Source: Pteria penguin
Taxonomy: Eukaryota; Mollusca; Bivalvia; Pterioida; Pteriidae
Direction: 5' to 3'
NCBI GenBank assembly: GCA_035048485.1
Contig: CM068585.1
Location: 15,977,501-16,041,500 of the forward strand
DNA length: 64,000 bases
Part shown: positions 54,734 to 64,000 of the stretch, piece by piece
How positions within the stretch are numbered: the first letter of the stretch is position 1
How the letters are laid out: the number at the start of each line of letters is the position of its first letter
Program-made: the position numbers and the translations under genes
Notes under the pieces: generated by a model
The model's input: only the letters and a program-made list of their open reading frames with translations
What the model was told of the DNA's origin: nothing
Database searches by the model: none

Positions 54734-55249
54734 GTCTAGACCCCATGCATAATATTTCGTAAATTTATATTGATCCATATGCGAAGGTTCATCATGGGTC
54801 CAATGCATTCGGTCCATGCATCGCCGTACTAGTTCCATGTATAACACAGTCCATCCCTCGTAATGAAGTTATGAAAGCTGTGTCTGACAATTCTATCATA
54901 ACCATTAAATCTTAAGCGTGTAAACATGTCCTTCATAGACATGCTTTCGTCTATAATATGTTGATCTGTTCTGGGAATGTAGTAAGAAGAATTCTGAAAC
55001 ACCGGTTCAGACCAATTAATTCTATACTCTGAAACATCTCTCCAAAACTTTTCTCTCCCAGGATCTTTGAAACAGGACTTATTTCTCGGACTCAGATTAC
55101 ATATTGTTACTGCAGGAAACTGAAGTTTGTTTACGTAGGTTAATGTGGTAAATGAGTATGTTGGATGTTTTAGATATTCCCTGGTAAGGTCTATGTACAG
55201 GAACAATAATCCACCTACAGATGCTAGTAGGAATAACACCCAGCACATA
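54734..55249 (-). pseudogene. DEG/ENaC sodium channel exon, broken copy
   Basis: Minus strand. The same exon as 62664-63195: MCWVLFLLASVGGLLFLYID (TM1), then the family motif FPAVTICNLSP. It differs from the right copy in few residues (K/R, I/M, N/S), but two base changes turn Lys-Asn after CYTWN into a stop (TAG at 54831-54829), and a 2-nt insertion near 54768 shifts the frame. The 3' end of the exon, with the splice donor, is cut off by the duplication boundary at 54734. The acceptor 'gttggcttttctatttcag' is intact. Hence a dead copy. Confidence 0.85.
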
Positions 55250-55315
55250 CTGAAATAGAAAAGCCAACAACAATATTACGATATATGTTTACATTCAAGG
55301 ATTAAAAAGGATCTA

Positions 55316-55640
55316 CAATGTTATTGCCTCAAGGAACAACTCAGTATCATGACATATAATATTACAATATAACATTGTAATTGTCTCATGTAACAGCTCA
55401 GTAGCATGGCATATAATATAACAATACAACATTGTAATTGTCTCAAGTAACAGCTCAGTATCATGACATATAATATTACAATATAACATTGTAATTGTCT
55501 CAAGTAACAGCTCAGTATCATGACATATAATATTACAATATAACATTGTAATTGTCTCAAGTAACAGCTCAGTATCATGACATATAATATTACAATATAA
55601 CATTTTAATTGTCTCAAGTAACAGCTCAGTACCATGACAT
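55316..55640 (-). repeat. 57-bp tandem repeat, left array (about 6 units)
   Basis: Same unit as the right array (60414-62598), inverted. On the minus strand the unit reads 'catgatactgagctgttact' + 'tgagacaattacaatg' and so on. Confidence 0.95.
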
Positions 55641-56559
55641 TCGATTATCAAACGTTCAAATATATTGTGATGCAGAATGATTTAATTATATTTATCGATA
55701 AAATAAAACTAAATAAAATCCATAGTACAGTTATCAATTCATTGTTGAACAGAAGAATTTGAAACTATGACTTAAGGACATACCCGTCTCGCAAAACTTT
55801 TATACCTCTGAACTACTTATCAAATACAGTTGAGAAAAAGAAAGATAACTCTAATTTAGTCTTAAATAAAACTCTAGGGTTGCCAGGAATATTGCAAATA
55901 AAGATTTTCTCTGTCTTTTCATCGGAAAGGATTCAGTTTCTTTGTTTCATTCAAGAGATTACGTATTCCATAGATTTTGTTTCAAATATAAAGAGAAAAT
56001 GTCCGTCATTAATAAAAATATTAAGTAATGTTTGCTTTTGTTTATACATGACAATGAAAAAAAATGTTTGAATCAATCAATCAAATTTTCATTTGGTAAC
56101 CACACGAGATGTCACTATGAGTCTCTATGATATACCATAAGAAAGTACCGCTTCAGTTTTGAAGCACATCTATCCTTAAACTTCATAAATAGGATATGAC
56201 CTTAAGTCTTTTCTCAGTTTATGGCCCCGGACCCAGAACTTAAATGCCAATATCAAATTCGTGAACTAGACACTTGATAAAATAAAAGATATCAAACCTA
56301 TAATGCTATGAGAATAAGATAAATATACCATAGTATGTTATGATAGTGGTAATTCACAGACCACTGGTACCTAGTGTCCTGTATGGGGAACATTGTACAA
56401 AAAGACTTTTAACACTGACTAGAAATTTTCGTTTCGAAATGGAAGACATGCCTATTGCAAAATGATATAATGAATTTTGCTTAGCGAATACAACTGACAC
56501 CTTCAGCACTTTTTTCTCATGAAAATTGACCTATAAGCGTAGGTTCATCACCAGTGCTA

Positions 56560-56728
56560 TAATAATAACAATAATAATAATAACAACAATAATAATAATA
56601 ATAATAATGATAAAAAGCTTAAGTTATGTGTACATAATAGATATGGTATATCAAATATCGAACCTAATATTGAACAGGGATTGCAGCCTCGACTGTGCTT
56701 CATACATTCATTATTATTATCATCATCA

Positions 56729-56768
<40 letters not shown>

Positions 56769-56837
56769 CATTATTATTATTATTATAATTATTATTATTA
56801 TTATCATTGTTATCATTGTTATCATTATTATTATCAT

Positions 56838-56877
<40 letters not shown>

Positions 56878-56933
56878 GCTACTACTACTACTACTTCTAC
56901 TACTATTATTATTAATACTATTACCATTATTAC

Positions 56934-56987
<54 letters not shown>

Positions 56988-57074
56988 AATGATTATTATT
57001 ATTATTATTACTATTATTATTATTACTATTATTATTAGTATTACTATTATTATTATTATTTTTATTTTTATTAT
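56560..57074 (+). repeat. Compound ATT/ACT microsatellites
   Basis: (AAT)n at 56560-56609, then from about 56709 long ATT runs broken by ATC and a (CTA)n block at 56836-56905, back to ATT until 57074. The poly-Ile, poly-Tyr and poly-Leu frames on both strands are artefacts. It begins right at the inner boundary of the left arm. Confidence 0.95.
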
Positions 57075-59127
57075 AGCATTCGTTTTATTCGGTTGAATTC
57101 TATTTCGTATTTTACATGAAAGAAAGGAAAGGACATTTTACTCGGCTGTTAGAGAAGAGTCTCCAAGGATCGGCAGATGTTAGAAAAATATGCATCCAAT
57201 AAGATTTCACAAAACATTTAGTCACAATACAGTTACAGTACTTAGGACTGACAACTAAACTGACAAAATGTGGTTGACCTGTTAATATGTCCACCTTAAG
57301 TTTCTCCACCAAAGAAGTACAATCAATAATACACTTATGAGTTTTAACTAATAATTTGCAAAGGTGAGAACATTGATCCACTGGCTGCTCAAGCTGAAAG
57401 ATTATACAAGTATAAACAAATATTATTTTGTAATAGATAATACAATAAATATCTAAGTGACATTAAGATACCCGTCTTAAAGCGAGTTATCTTCCTTGAT
57501 CCTAGCAGTCAGAAAAGTGTAAGACCAGGCCCATCATGTTGTCCCCATCACTTTGTTAATCAGTGTGCACTGCTCAAGGAAAAGTAAGCATAAGGCTGTA
57601 GAGGGGTCAAATACAAGATTTAAGGTCTCTCCAATGATCTCGGGGTCATACCGATGATGTCAAAAATTTTTAAGTATTTTTGACCCCATGAGATGACATT
57701 TTCCGAAAATTTAACCGTCCTTTTGTTTATTAGCTCACCGTAGAGGCAAGATGAGAGATTCCGCTACACCTACATAGTTGGCAAGTCTATTTTCCGGCTT
57801 AAAGAAAACTTGAATATTATCATTGGATTAAAATGAATATAGAAATATTAAGTGACATCAACATCAACCACCCGAGTACGTCCGTTTGAAAGCGAGCTAA
57901 GGTCCAAGGTCTTTAGGAATCCCGACTAAAAGTCAGAGTAGACTAAGTAAGGAACCTTAATTCCTCCGAGTAGGTGTCAGTCAGTGTGCAACGCTCAAGG
58001 AAGATACTCTTTCAGGTTGTAGAGGGGCCGAATACAAGGCTATGCGATTATCTCAGTGTAATACTTTTGGTGACATTCCCGTTTAATTATTTGAGCCTGG
58101 TGAAATTAAATTAATAGAACATGTGACCCTCCTAAATTTGTATATTGGATCACCATACAAATGTTGTTAAGGTATCAATTTTAAGATAAGAATATTATTT
58201 TAACACTTAATTTTCTATTTTTAAGTGATAACCAAATATCTCAAAACAATTAAAAATGGTGTCCATTAAAACACTTAATTATGCTGTGAGAACACTTCAT
58301 ACTACATCGATGTGTTTACATTCGTCTTTTCACAAAACGTAGTATTAGTTTATTTGTCAGATTGATGATGAAATAATATCATAAAATGTCGCATATTTGA
58401 ATTATAATGTTATGGTATTATGGTATTAATTTTAAGATAAAAATAGTACTTTAACATTTAATTCCTATTTTTAAGTGATAACCAAATATCTCAAAACAGT
58501 TAGAGATGGTATCCATTAAAATTAACTTTATTATTCTGTGAGAACACTTCATAGTAAATTGATGTGTTTACATTCGTCTTTCCACAGAAAAGAGCATAAT
58601 ATTAGTTTATTTGTCAGATTGCAGCTGAAACAATATTATAAAAGGTTGCATTATTTGAATTATAAAGTTATCTGGGATAGACACTGCGATATTATGTCGC
58701 TAGATAAACAATTCTTAAAATATTGTTACCTAATCTATTGGCTCTATCTATTTGTAAAATATATTTACATTCCTAAATTATGAATTATCTATTGCACTCT
58801 GAAGTCTACAAACGTGAATATTGATAATACAATCGGGAACATGGCATATGAAAAACAATCATGAGAGATTCACCGTCAGTTTCAAACTTATGGAATGTGT
58901 TTTCTGAAAAAAGTACATGTCATGGGATAAACAGGATTGAATTCACAAAAGGAAATGGATTTAAAAATGCGAAAAGGTAAGATAGTTTAGAAATTAAGTA
59001 AATTCACGGAAAAATAGTAATAATGTAAAAATTTATTTACTAATTTATATTAGAAAACATCTTTTTGAATGGTAATTTGAAAGTGTCAAGTCAAATTTAG
59101 TTTTCTAAATTATTTATATCTTAAGCT
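57075..59127. other. Unique centre of the inverted duplication
   Basis: No gene recognised. 57460-57710 and 57850-58080 are two diverged copies of one segment ('gagaggggtcaaatacaag', 'cagtgtgcactgctcaagga' vs 'cagtgtgcaacgctcaagga'). 58171-58425 and 58432-58680 are a tandem duplication of about 255 bp ('agtgataaccaaatatctca' and 'acattcgtctttycaca' shared). Confidence 0.6.
58171..58680 (+). repeat. Two tandem ~255-bp copies, diverged
   Basis: Shared words in the same order: 'ttttaagataa', 'aagtgataaccaaatatctc', 'gtgagaacacttcata', 'gatgtgtttacattcgtctt' and 'ttagtttatttgtcagattg'. About 85% alike by eye. Confidence 0.8.
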
Positions 59128-59150
59128 TATTATTATTATTATTATTATTA

Positions 59151-59235
<85 letters not shown>
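59128..59235 (+). repeat. (ATT)n microsatellite
   Basis: About 35 ATT triplets with one ATC. Confidence 0.98.
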
Positions 59236-59238
<3 letters not shown>

Positions 59239-59411
59239 ATCGGACAATGGTACTATACTAGTAGCTATTTACAAGATTCCATACGAAACCACTTGTATTC
59301 GTCCAACAAATGTTATCCATGCTTCAAATCTAAATTCTGGTTTCATTCAAAATAAATCGTGAAAAAAAATGCCAAATCGCTGCATATCTTATTTTTCTGT
59401 ATGGACCGATA

Positions 59412-62400
59412 AGCACTGGTGACGAACCTACGCTTATAGATCAATTTTCATGAGAAAAAAGTGCTGAAGGTGTCAGTTGTATTCGCTAAGCAAAATTACT
59501 TAAATCATTTTGCAATAGGTATGTCTTCCATTTCAAAACGAAAATTTCTAGTCAGTGTTAAAAGTCTTTTTGTACAATGTTCCCCATACAGGACACTAGG
59601 TACCAGTGGTCTGTGAATTACCACTATCATAACATACTATGGTATATTTATCTTATTCTCATAGCATTATAGGTTTGATATCTTTTATTTTATCAAGTGT
59701 CTAGTTCACGAATTTGATATTGGCATTTAAGTTCTGGGTCCGGGGCCAGAATCTGAGAAAAGACTTAAGGTCATATCCTATTTATGCAGTTTAAGGATAG
59801 ATTTGCTTCAAAACTGAAGCGGTACTTTCTTATGGTATATCATAGAGACTCATAGTGACATCTCGTGTGGTTACCAAATGAAAATTTGATTGATTGATTC
59901 AAACATTTTTTTTTCATTGCCATGTATAGACAAAAGCAAACATTACTCAATATTTTCATTAATGACGGACATTTTCTCTTTATATTTGAAACAAAATCTA
60001 TGGAATACGTAATCCCTTGAATGAAACAAAGAAATGGAAACCTTTCCGATGAAAAGACAGAGAAAATCTTTATTTGCAATATTCCTGGCAACCCTAGAGT
60101 TTTATTTAAGACTAAATTAGAGTTATCTTTCTTGTTCTCAACTGTATTTGATAAGAAGTAGTTCAGAGGTATAAAAGTTTTGCGAGCCGGGTATGTCCTT
60201 AAGTCATAGTTTCAAATTCTTCTGTTCAACAATGAATTAATAACTGTTCTTTGGATTTTATTTAGTTTTATTTTATCGATAAATATAATTAAATCATTCT
60301 GCATCACAATATATTTGAACGTTTGATAATCGAATACATTAAAATGAAACAATAAACTTAAGATTTTCTCAGTTTATGGCGCCGGACTCTGATCGTCAGA
60401 CTCGCGATAATTGTTCCCGAATATTATATGTCATGATACTGAGCTGTTACTTGAGACAATTACAATGTTATATTGTAATATCATATATCATGATACTGAG
60501 CTGTTACTTGAGACAATTACAATGATATATTGTAATATTATATATCATGATACTGAGCTGTTACTCGAGACAATTACAATGTTATATTGTTATATTAGAT
60601 GTCATGACACTGAGCTGTTACTTGAGACAATTACAATGTTATATTGTAATATCATATGTCATGATACTGAGCTGTTACTTGAGACAATTACAATGTTGTA
60701 TTGTAATATTATATACCATGATACTGAGCTGTTACTTGAGACAATTACAATGTTATATTGTAATATCATATACCATGACACTGAGTTGTTCCTTGAGACA
60801 ATTACAATGTTGTATTGTAATATTATATACCATGACACTGAGTTGTTCCTTGAGACAATTACAATGTTGTATTGTAATATTATATGCCATGACACTGAGC
60901 TGTTACTTGAGACAGTTACAATGTTATATTTTAATATTATATGCCATCATACTGAGCTGTTACTTGAGACAGTTACAATGTTATATTATTATATTATATG
61001 TCATGATACTGAGCTGTTACTTGAGACAATTACAATGTTGTATTGTATAATTACAATAGTGTATAGCTCCATAGTGACTTCTGCCATATAACTAAGCCGG
61101 TAACTCCTCTTTTTTCTTGAGACAATTACAATGTTGTATTGTAATATTATATACCATGACACTGAGTTGTTCCTTGAGACAATTACAATGTTGTATTGTA
61201 ATATTATATGCCATGACACTGAGCTGTTACTTGAGACAATTACAATGTTATATTTTAATATTATATGCCATCATACTGAGCTGTTACTTGAGACAGTTAC
61301 AATGTTGTATTGTAATATTATATGTCACGATACTGATTTGTTACTTGAGACAGTTACAATGTTATATTGTATTATTATATGTCATGATATTGAGATCTTA
61401 CTTGAGACAATTACAATATTGTATTGTAATATTATATACCATGACACTAAGTTGTTCCTTGAGAAAATTACAATGTTGTATTGTAATATTAAATGCCATG
61501 ACACTGAGCTGTTGCTTGAGACAATTACAATGTTATATTATAATATTATATGTCATGATACGGAGCTGTTACTTGAGACAGTTACAATGTTATATTATTA
61601 TATTATATGTCATGATACTGAGCTGTTACTTGAGACAATTACAATGTTGTATTGTATAATTACAATAGTGTATAGCTCCATAGTGACTTCTGCCATATAA
61701 CTAAGCCGGTAACTCCTCTTTTTTCTTGAGACAATTACAATGTTGTGTTGTAATATTATATACCATGACACTGACTTGTTCCTTGAGACAATTACAATGT
61801 TATATTGTAATATTATATACCATGACACTGAGTTGTTACTTGAGACAATTACAATGTTGTATTGTAATATTATATACCATGACACTGAGTTGTTACTTGA
61901 GACAATTACAATGTTATATTGTAATATTATATATCATGATACTGAGCTGTTACTTGAGACAATTACAATGTTATATTGTAATATTATATACCATGATACT
62001 GAGCTGTTACTCGAGACAATTACAATGTTATGTTGTTATATTATATATCATGATACTGAGTTGTTACTTGAGACAATTACAATGTTATATTGTAATATCA
62101 TATACCATGATACTGAACTGTTACTTGAGACAATTACAATGTTATATTGTAATATAATATGTCATGATACTGAGCTGTTACTCGAGACAATCACAATGTT
62201 ATGTTGTTATATTATATGTCATGATACTGAGTTGTTACTTGAGACAATTACAATGTTATATTGTAATATTATATACCATGATACTGAGCTGTTACTTGAG
62301 ACAATTACAATGTTATATTGTAATATAATATGTCATGATACTGAGCTGTTACTTGAGACAGTTACAATGTTATATTGTAATATTATATGTCATGATACTG

Positions 62401-63177
62401 AGCTGTTACTTGAGACAATTACAATGTTGTATTGTAATATTATATACCATGACACTGAGTTGTTCCTTGAGACAATTACAATGTTATATTGTTATATTAT
62501 ATGCCATGATACTGAGCTGTTACATGAGACAATTTCAATGTTGTATTGTAATATTATATGCCATGATACCGAGTTGTTCCTTGAGACAATTACAATGTAG
62601 ATCCTTTTTAATCCTTGAATGTAAACATATATCGTAATATTTCTGTTGGGTTTTCTATTTCAGTATGTGCTGGGTGTTATTCCTACTGGCATCTGTAGGT
62701 GGATTATTGTTCCTGTACATAGACCTTACCAGGGAATATCTAAAACATCCAACATACTCATTTACCACATTAACCTACGTCAACAAACTTCAGTTTCCTG
62801 CAGTAACAATATGTAATCTGAGCCCGAGAAATAAGTCCTGTTTCAAAGATCCTGGGAGAGAAAGGTTTTGGAGAGATGTTTCAGAGTATAGAATTAATTG
62901 GTCTGAACCGGTGTTTCAGAATTCTTCTTACTACATTCCCAGAACAGATCAACATATTATGGACGAAAGCATGTCTATGAAGGACATGTTTACACGCTTA
63001 AGATTTAATGGTTATGATAGAATTGTCAGACATAGCTTTCATAGCTTCATTACGAGGGATGGACTGTGTTATACATGGAACAAGAACGGCGATGCATGGA
63101 CCGAATACATTGGACCCATGATGAACCTTCGTATATGGATCAATATAAATACGAAATATTATGCATGGGGTCTAGAC
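59412..63177. repeat. Right arm of the large inverted duplication
   Basis: Counterpart of 54734-56559; see there. Inner boundary at 'agcactggtgacgaacctac', outer boundary inside 'tctagac' of the DEG/ENaC exon. A segment at about 60335-60410 has no match in the left arm. Confidence 0.92.
60414..62598 (+). repeat. 57-bp tandem repeat, right array (about 38 units) with a duplicated spacer
   Basis: Unit 'catgatactgagctgttact' + 'tgagacaattacaatgttat' + 'attgtaatattatat'. Because 57 is a multiple of 3 and stops are absent in two plus frames, it yields long periodic frames (19-residue period, such as MLYCNIIYHDTELLLETIT) up to 286 residues. The array is broken twice by a 70-bp spacer ('tatagctccatagtgacttc' + 'tgccatataactaagccggt') at about 61047 and 61655, exactly 608 bp apart, so a block of spacer plus repeats was duplicated. 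It lies in the intron just before the DEG/ENaC exon. Confidence 0.95.
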
Positions 63178-63195
63178 GGGTCCAGCGGTGTGAGA
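62664..63195 (+). CDS. DEG/ENaC family sodium channel, internal exon (TM1 and start of ectodomain), gene continues outside the window
   Basis: Acceptor 'gggttttctatttcag' ends at 62663; one base completes the previous codon, then 177 codons; donor AGA|GTAAGA at 63196, phase 0. MCWVLFLLASVGGLLFLYID is the first membrane span (inner leaflet side at the start). The extracellular part opens YLKHPTYSFTT and FPAVTICNLSPRNKSCF, where P-A-V-T-I-C-N is the DEG/ENaC post-TM1 signature. It ends GLCYTWNKN and GLDGSSGVR, the position where relatives continue '..v.ih'. DEG/ENaC channels are trimeric, amiloride-sensitive Na+ channels gated by peptides, acid or force; which type this is cannot be told. The N-terminal exon with the HG motif was not found in the window, and the second span and pore exons would lie beyond 64 kb. 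Frame after the donor ends at TAG 63211. Confidence 0.88.
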
Positions 63196-63237
63196 GTAAG
63201 ATCCCAAATGTAGTTTATTATGTTTTATTAATTATAA

Positions 63238-63278
63238 CAGTTATTATTATTATTATTATTATTATGATGATGATGATG

Positions 63279-63322
<44 letters not shown>
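63238..63322 (+). repeat. (ATT)n(ATG)n(AAT)n microsatellite
   Basis: ATT triplets, then GATGATGATG, then AAT triplets, with intron sequence of the DEG/ENaC gene on both sides. The strand switch from ATT to AAT makes it self-complementary. Confidence 0.97.
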
Positions 63323-63467
63323 CGATTTTTCAGGCTTTTATACCTATTAGTTATAATTTGATTCTTCCTTTCATTCTTTAAGTATTCGAGTCAGATTCCA
63401 AGGTTTTGGTCAAGACATTCTATTATCAAGATGAACAATGTCCCCACTTTCGTGTTACATAATTCTA

Positions 63468-63743
63468 CAGCCGGTGTAGTCCAGTGGATGAGGTTCTCGG
63501 CTCGTGACCGGGAGGTCCCGGGTTCGACTCCCGCCTTCGGCACACCGGTGTTGTCTTTTGGATGAGACAATAAAAACTGAAGACCCGTGTCACGGTAGAC
63601 ATGGCGCGTAAAAGATCCCTCACTGCATCGGGTGGGTCTGTTGCAAAGGTCTAAATTTCTATGCAATGCATTAGACAGATACCGTCGCCATATACGTGAA
63701 ATGACCGTGGAGTGACGTAAAATATAATCAATCAATACATACA
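63468..63743 (+). mobile_element. tRNA-derived SINE with perfect 12-bp target-site duplication
   Basis: tRNA-like head: A box TAGTCCAGTGGATGAGG at about 63477 and B box GGTTCGACTCC at about 63521, with stem 'gccggtgta'. The body includes 'ttttggatgagacaataaaa', 'actgaagacccgtgtcacgg' and 'catggcgcgtaaaagatccc'; the tail is 'aatcaatcaatacatacata'. The direct repeat 'tacataattcta' flanks it at 63456-63467 and 63744-63755, so the insertion is complete and fairly recent. The 117-residue minus frame is spurious. An older copy is at 37148-37390. Confidence 0.9.
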
Positions 63744-63755
63744 TACATAATTCTA

Positions 63756-64000
63756 ATGACCAATCTAAAAGTTATTTGACTATAAATAATATTTTTAATG
63801 GCATAAGAATAAGTTTAAAGAGAACAGTGAAATATGCATATATTTGTTGAGAAATGGATAAAATGATTTTAAGTATATTTCTCCGCCTATTATTTTTGAT
63901 GATGTACGAATTATGTTTGACAACTACACGAAATAAATCAGAATATATTCATAATAAAAAGAGCACACCCAATATGCCTTCCTCTAGATTATGTACTTTC
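63756..64000 (+). other. Intron sequence of the DEG/ENaC gene at the window end
   Basis: AT-rich, no exon recognised. Confidence 0.5.

Larger units (their letters stand above)
54734..56559. repeat. Left arm of a large inverted duplication
   Basis: Reverse complement of 59412-63177. Matching landmarks: DEG/ENaC exon (54734-55249 vs 62664-63177), 57-bp repeats (55316-55640 vs 60414-62598), 'ccaggaatattgcaaataaa' (55880 region vs about 60070-60090) and 'ataagcgtaggttc' (56535 vs 59426). The arm is 1826 bp; the right arm is 3766 bp, the difference being mostly repeat units. The DIRS-like relic ends just outside the left boundary. Confidence 0.92.

Noticed and set aside
54829..55248. A second working DEG/ENaC gene on the minus strand
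   Set aside because: It has a premature stop, a 2-nt insertion, and lacks the exon's 3' end and donor because the duplication ends inside the exon.
56526..57096. Poly-Tyr, poly-Ile, poly-Thr and poly-Leu open frames
   Set aside because: They are translations of ATT/CTA triplet microsatellites on both strands; no gene.
59521..59616. First exon of the right-arm DEG/ENaC gene (short frame starting MSSISKRKF)
   Set aside because: It lacks the HG motif expected before TM1, ends at a stop with no usable donor, and its mirror in the left arm shows no conservation of frame.
63478..63545. A functional tRNA gene
   Set aside because: Same reasoning: pol III boxes belong to a complete SINE flanked by a 12-bp duplication.

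Overview
The window looks like nuclear DNA of a lophotrochozoan, most likely a bivalve mollusc (possibly a mussel relative). The reasons are: AT-rich sequence; small exons with GT..AG introns; EGF-like, PAN/Apple, WSC and DEG/ENaC coding exons; and a heavy load of repeats of bivalve type (degenerate reverse-transcriptase fragments, tRNA-derived SINEs with intact target-site duplications, mariner fossils, and a dispersed repeat carrying the 'ccagatgcgcatttcgacaa' motif). Species identity is inference from memory of such repeats. No bacterial, organellar or viral genome organisation is visible.

Layout. 1-7.5 kb: repeat-rich intergenic DNA with one reverse-transcriptase relic, one SINE with a 9-bp duplication, and two minus-strand exon-like segments (5403-5505 and 4635-4769) that may be a broken remnant of an M13 (neprilysin-like) peptidase gene. 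7.6-38.1 kb (+): a 13-exon gene that I assembled from splice sites and phase. It encodes a 545-residue type I membrane protein (signal peptide, cysteine-containing ectodomain, two EGF-like domains, one membrane span, short Lys-rich tail). All junctions agree in phase and the joined length is 1638 nt with one terminal stop. Its introns hold a 400-bp TIR element, a 1.1-kb foldback element with nearly identical 439-bp arms, a LINE fragment, a 5.86-kb satellite (79-bp unit, about 74 copies, with a 21-unit higher-order period of 1659 bp), mariner debris and another reverse-transcriptase relic. 38.1-42.1 kb: intergenic repeats. 42.1-50.6 kb (+): a small gene for a predicted secreted PAN/Apple plus WSC protein (198 aa, or 232 aa with an optional in-frame exon); its first large intron holds reverse-transcriptase relics and a 160-bp perfect hairpin. 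50.6-54.7 kb: a deleted mariner with both TIRs, a minisatellite, low-complexity DNA and a DIRS-like gag relic.

54.7-63.2 kb: a large inverted duplication. Each arm carries the same DEG/ENaC sodium-channel exon (TM1 plus start of the ectodomain). The left copy (minus strand) has a premature stop and a 2-nt insertion; the right copy (plus strand) is intact, with good splice sites, and would continue beyond the window. A 57-bp tandem repeat in the adjacent intron has about 6 units in the left arm and about 38 in the right, so the arms differ in length (1.8 vs 3.8 kb). The right flank has a clean SINE insertion with a 12-bp duplication.

The most unusual points are the complete unrecognised membrane protein gene, the intronic 79-bp higher-order satellite whose unit parses as a 60-nt open block plus a 19-nt GT..AG block, and the inverted DEG/ENaC duplication with asymmetric satellite expansion.
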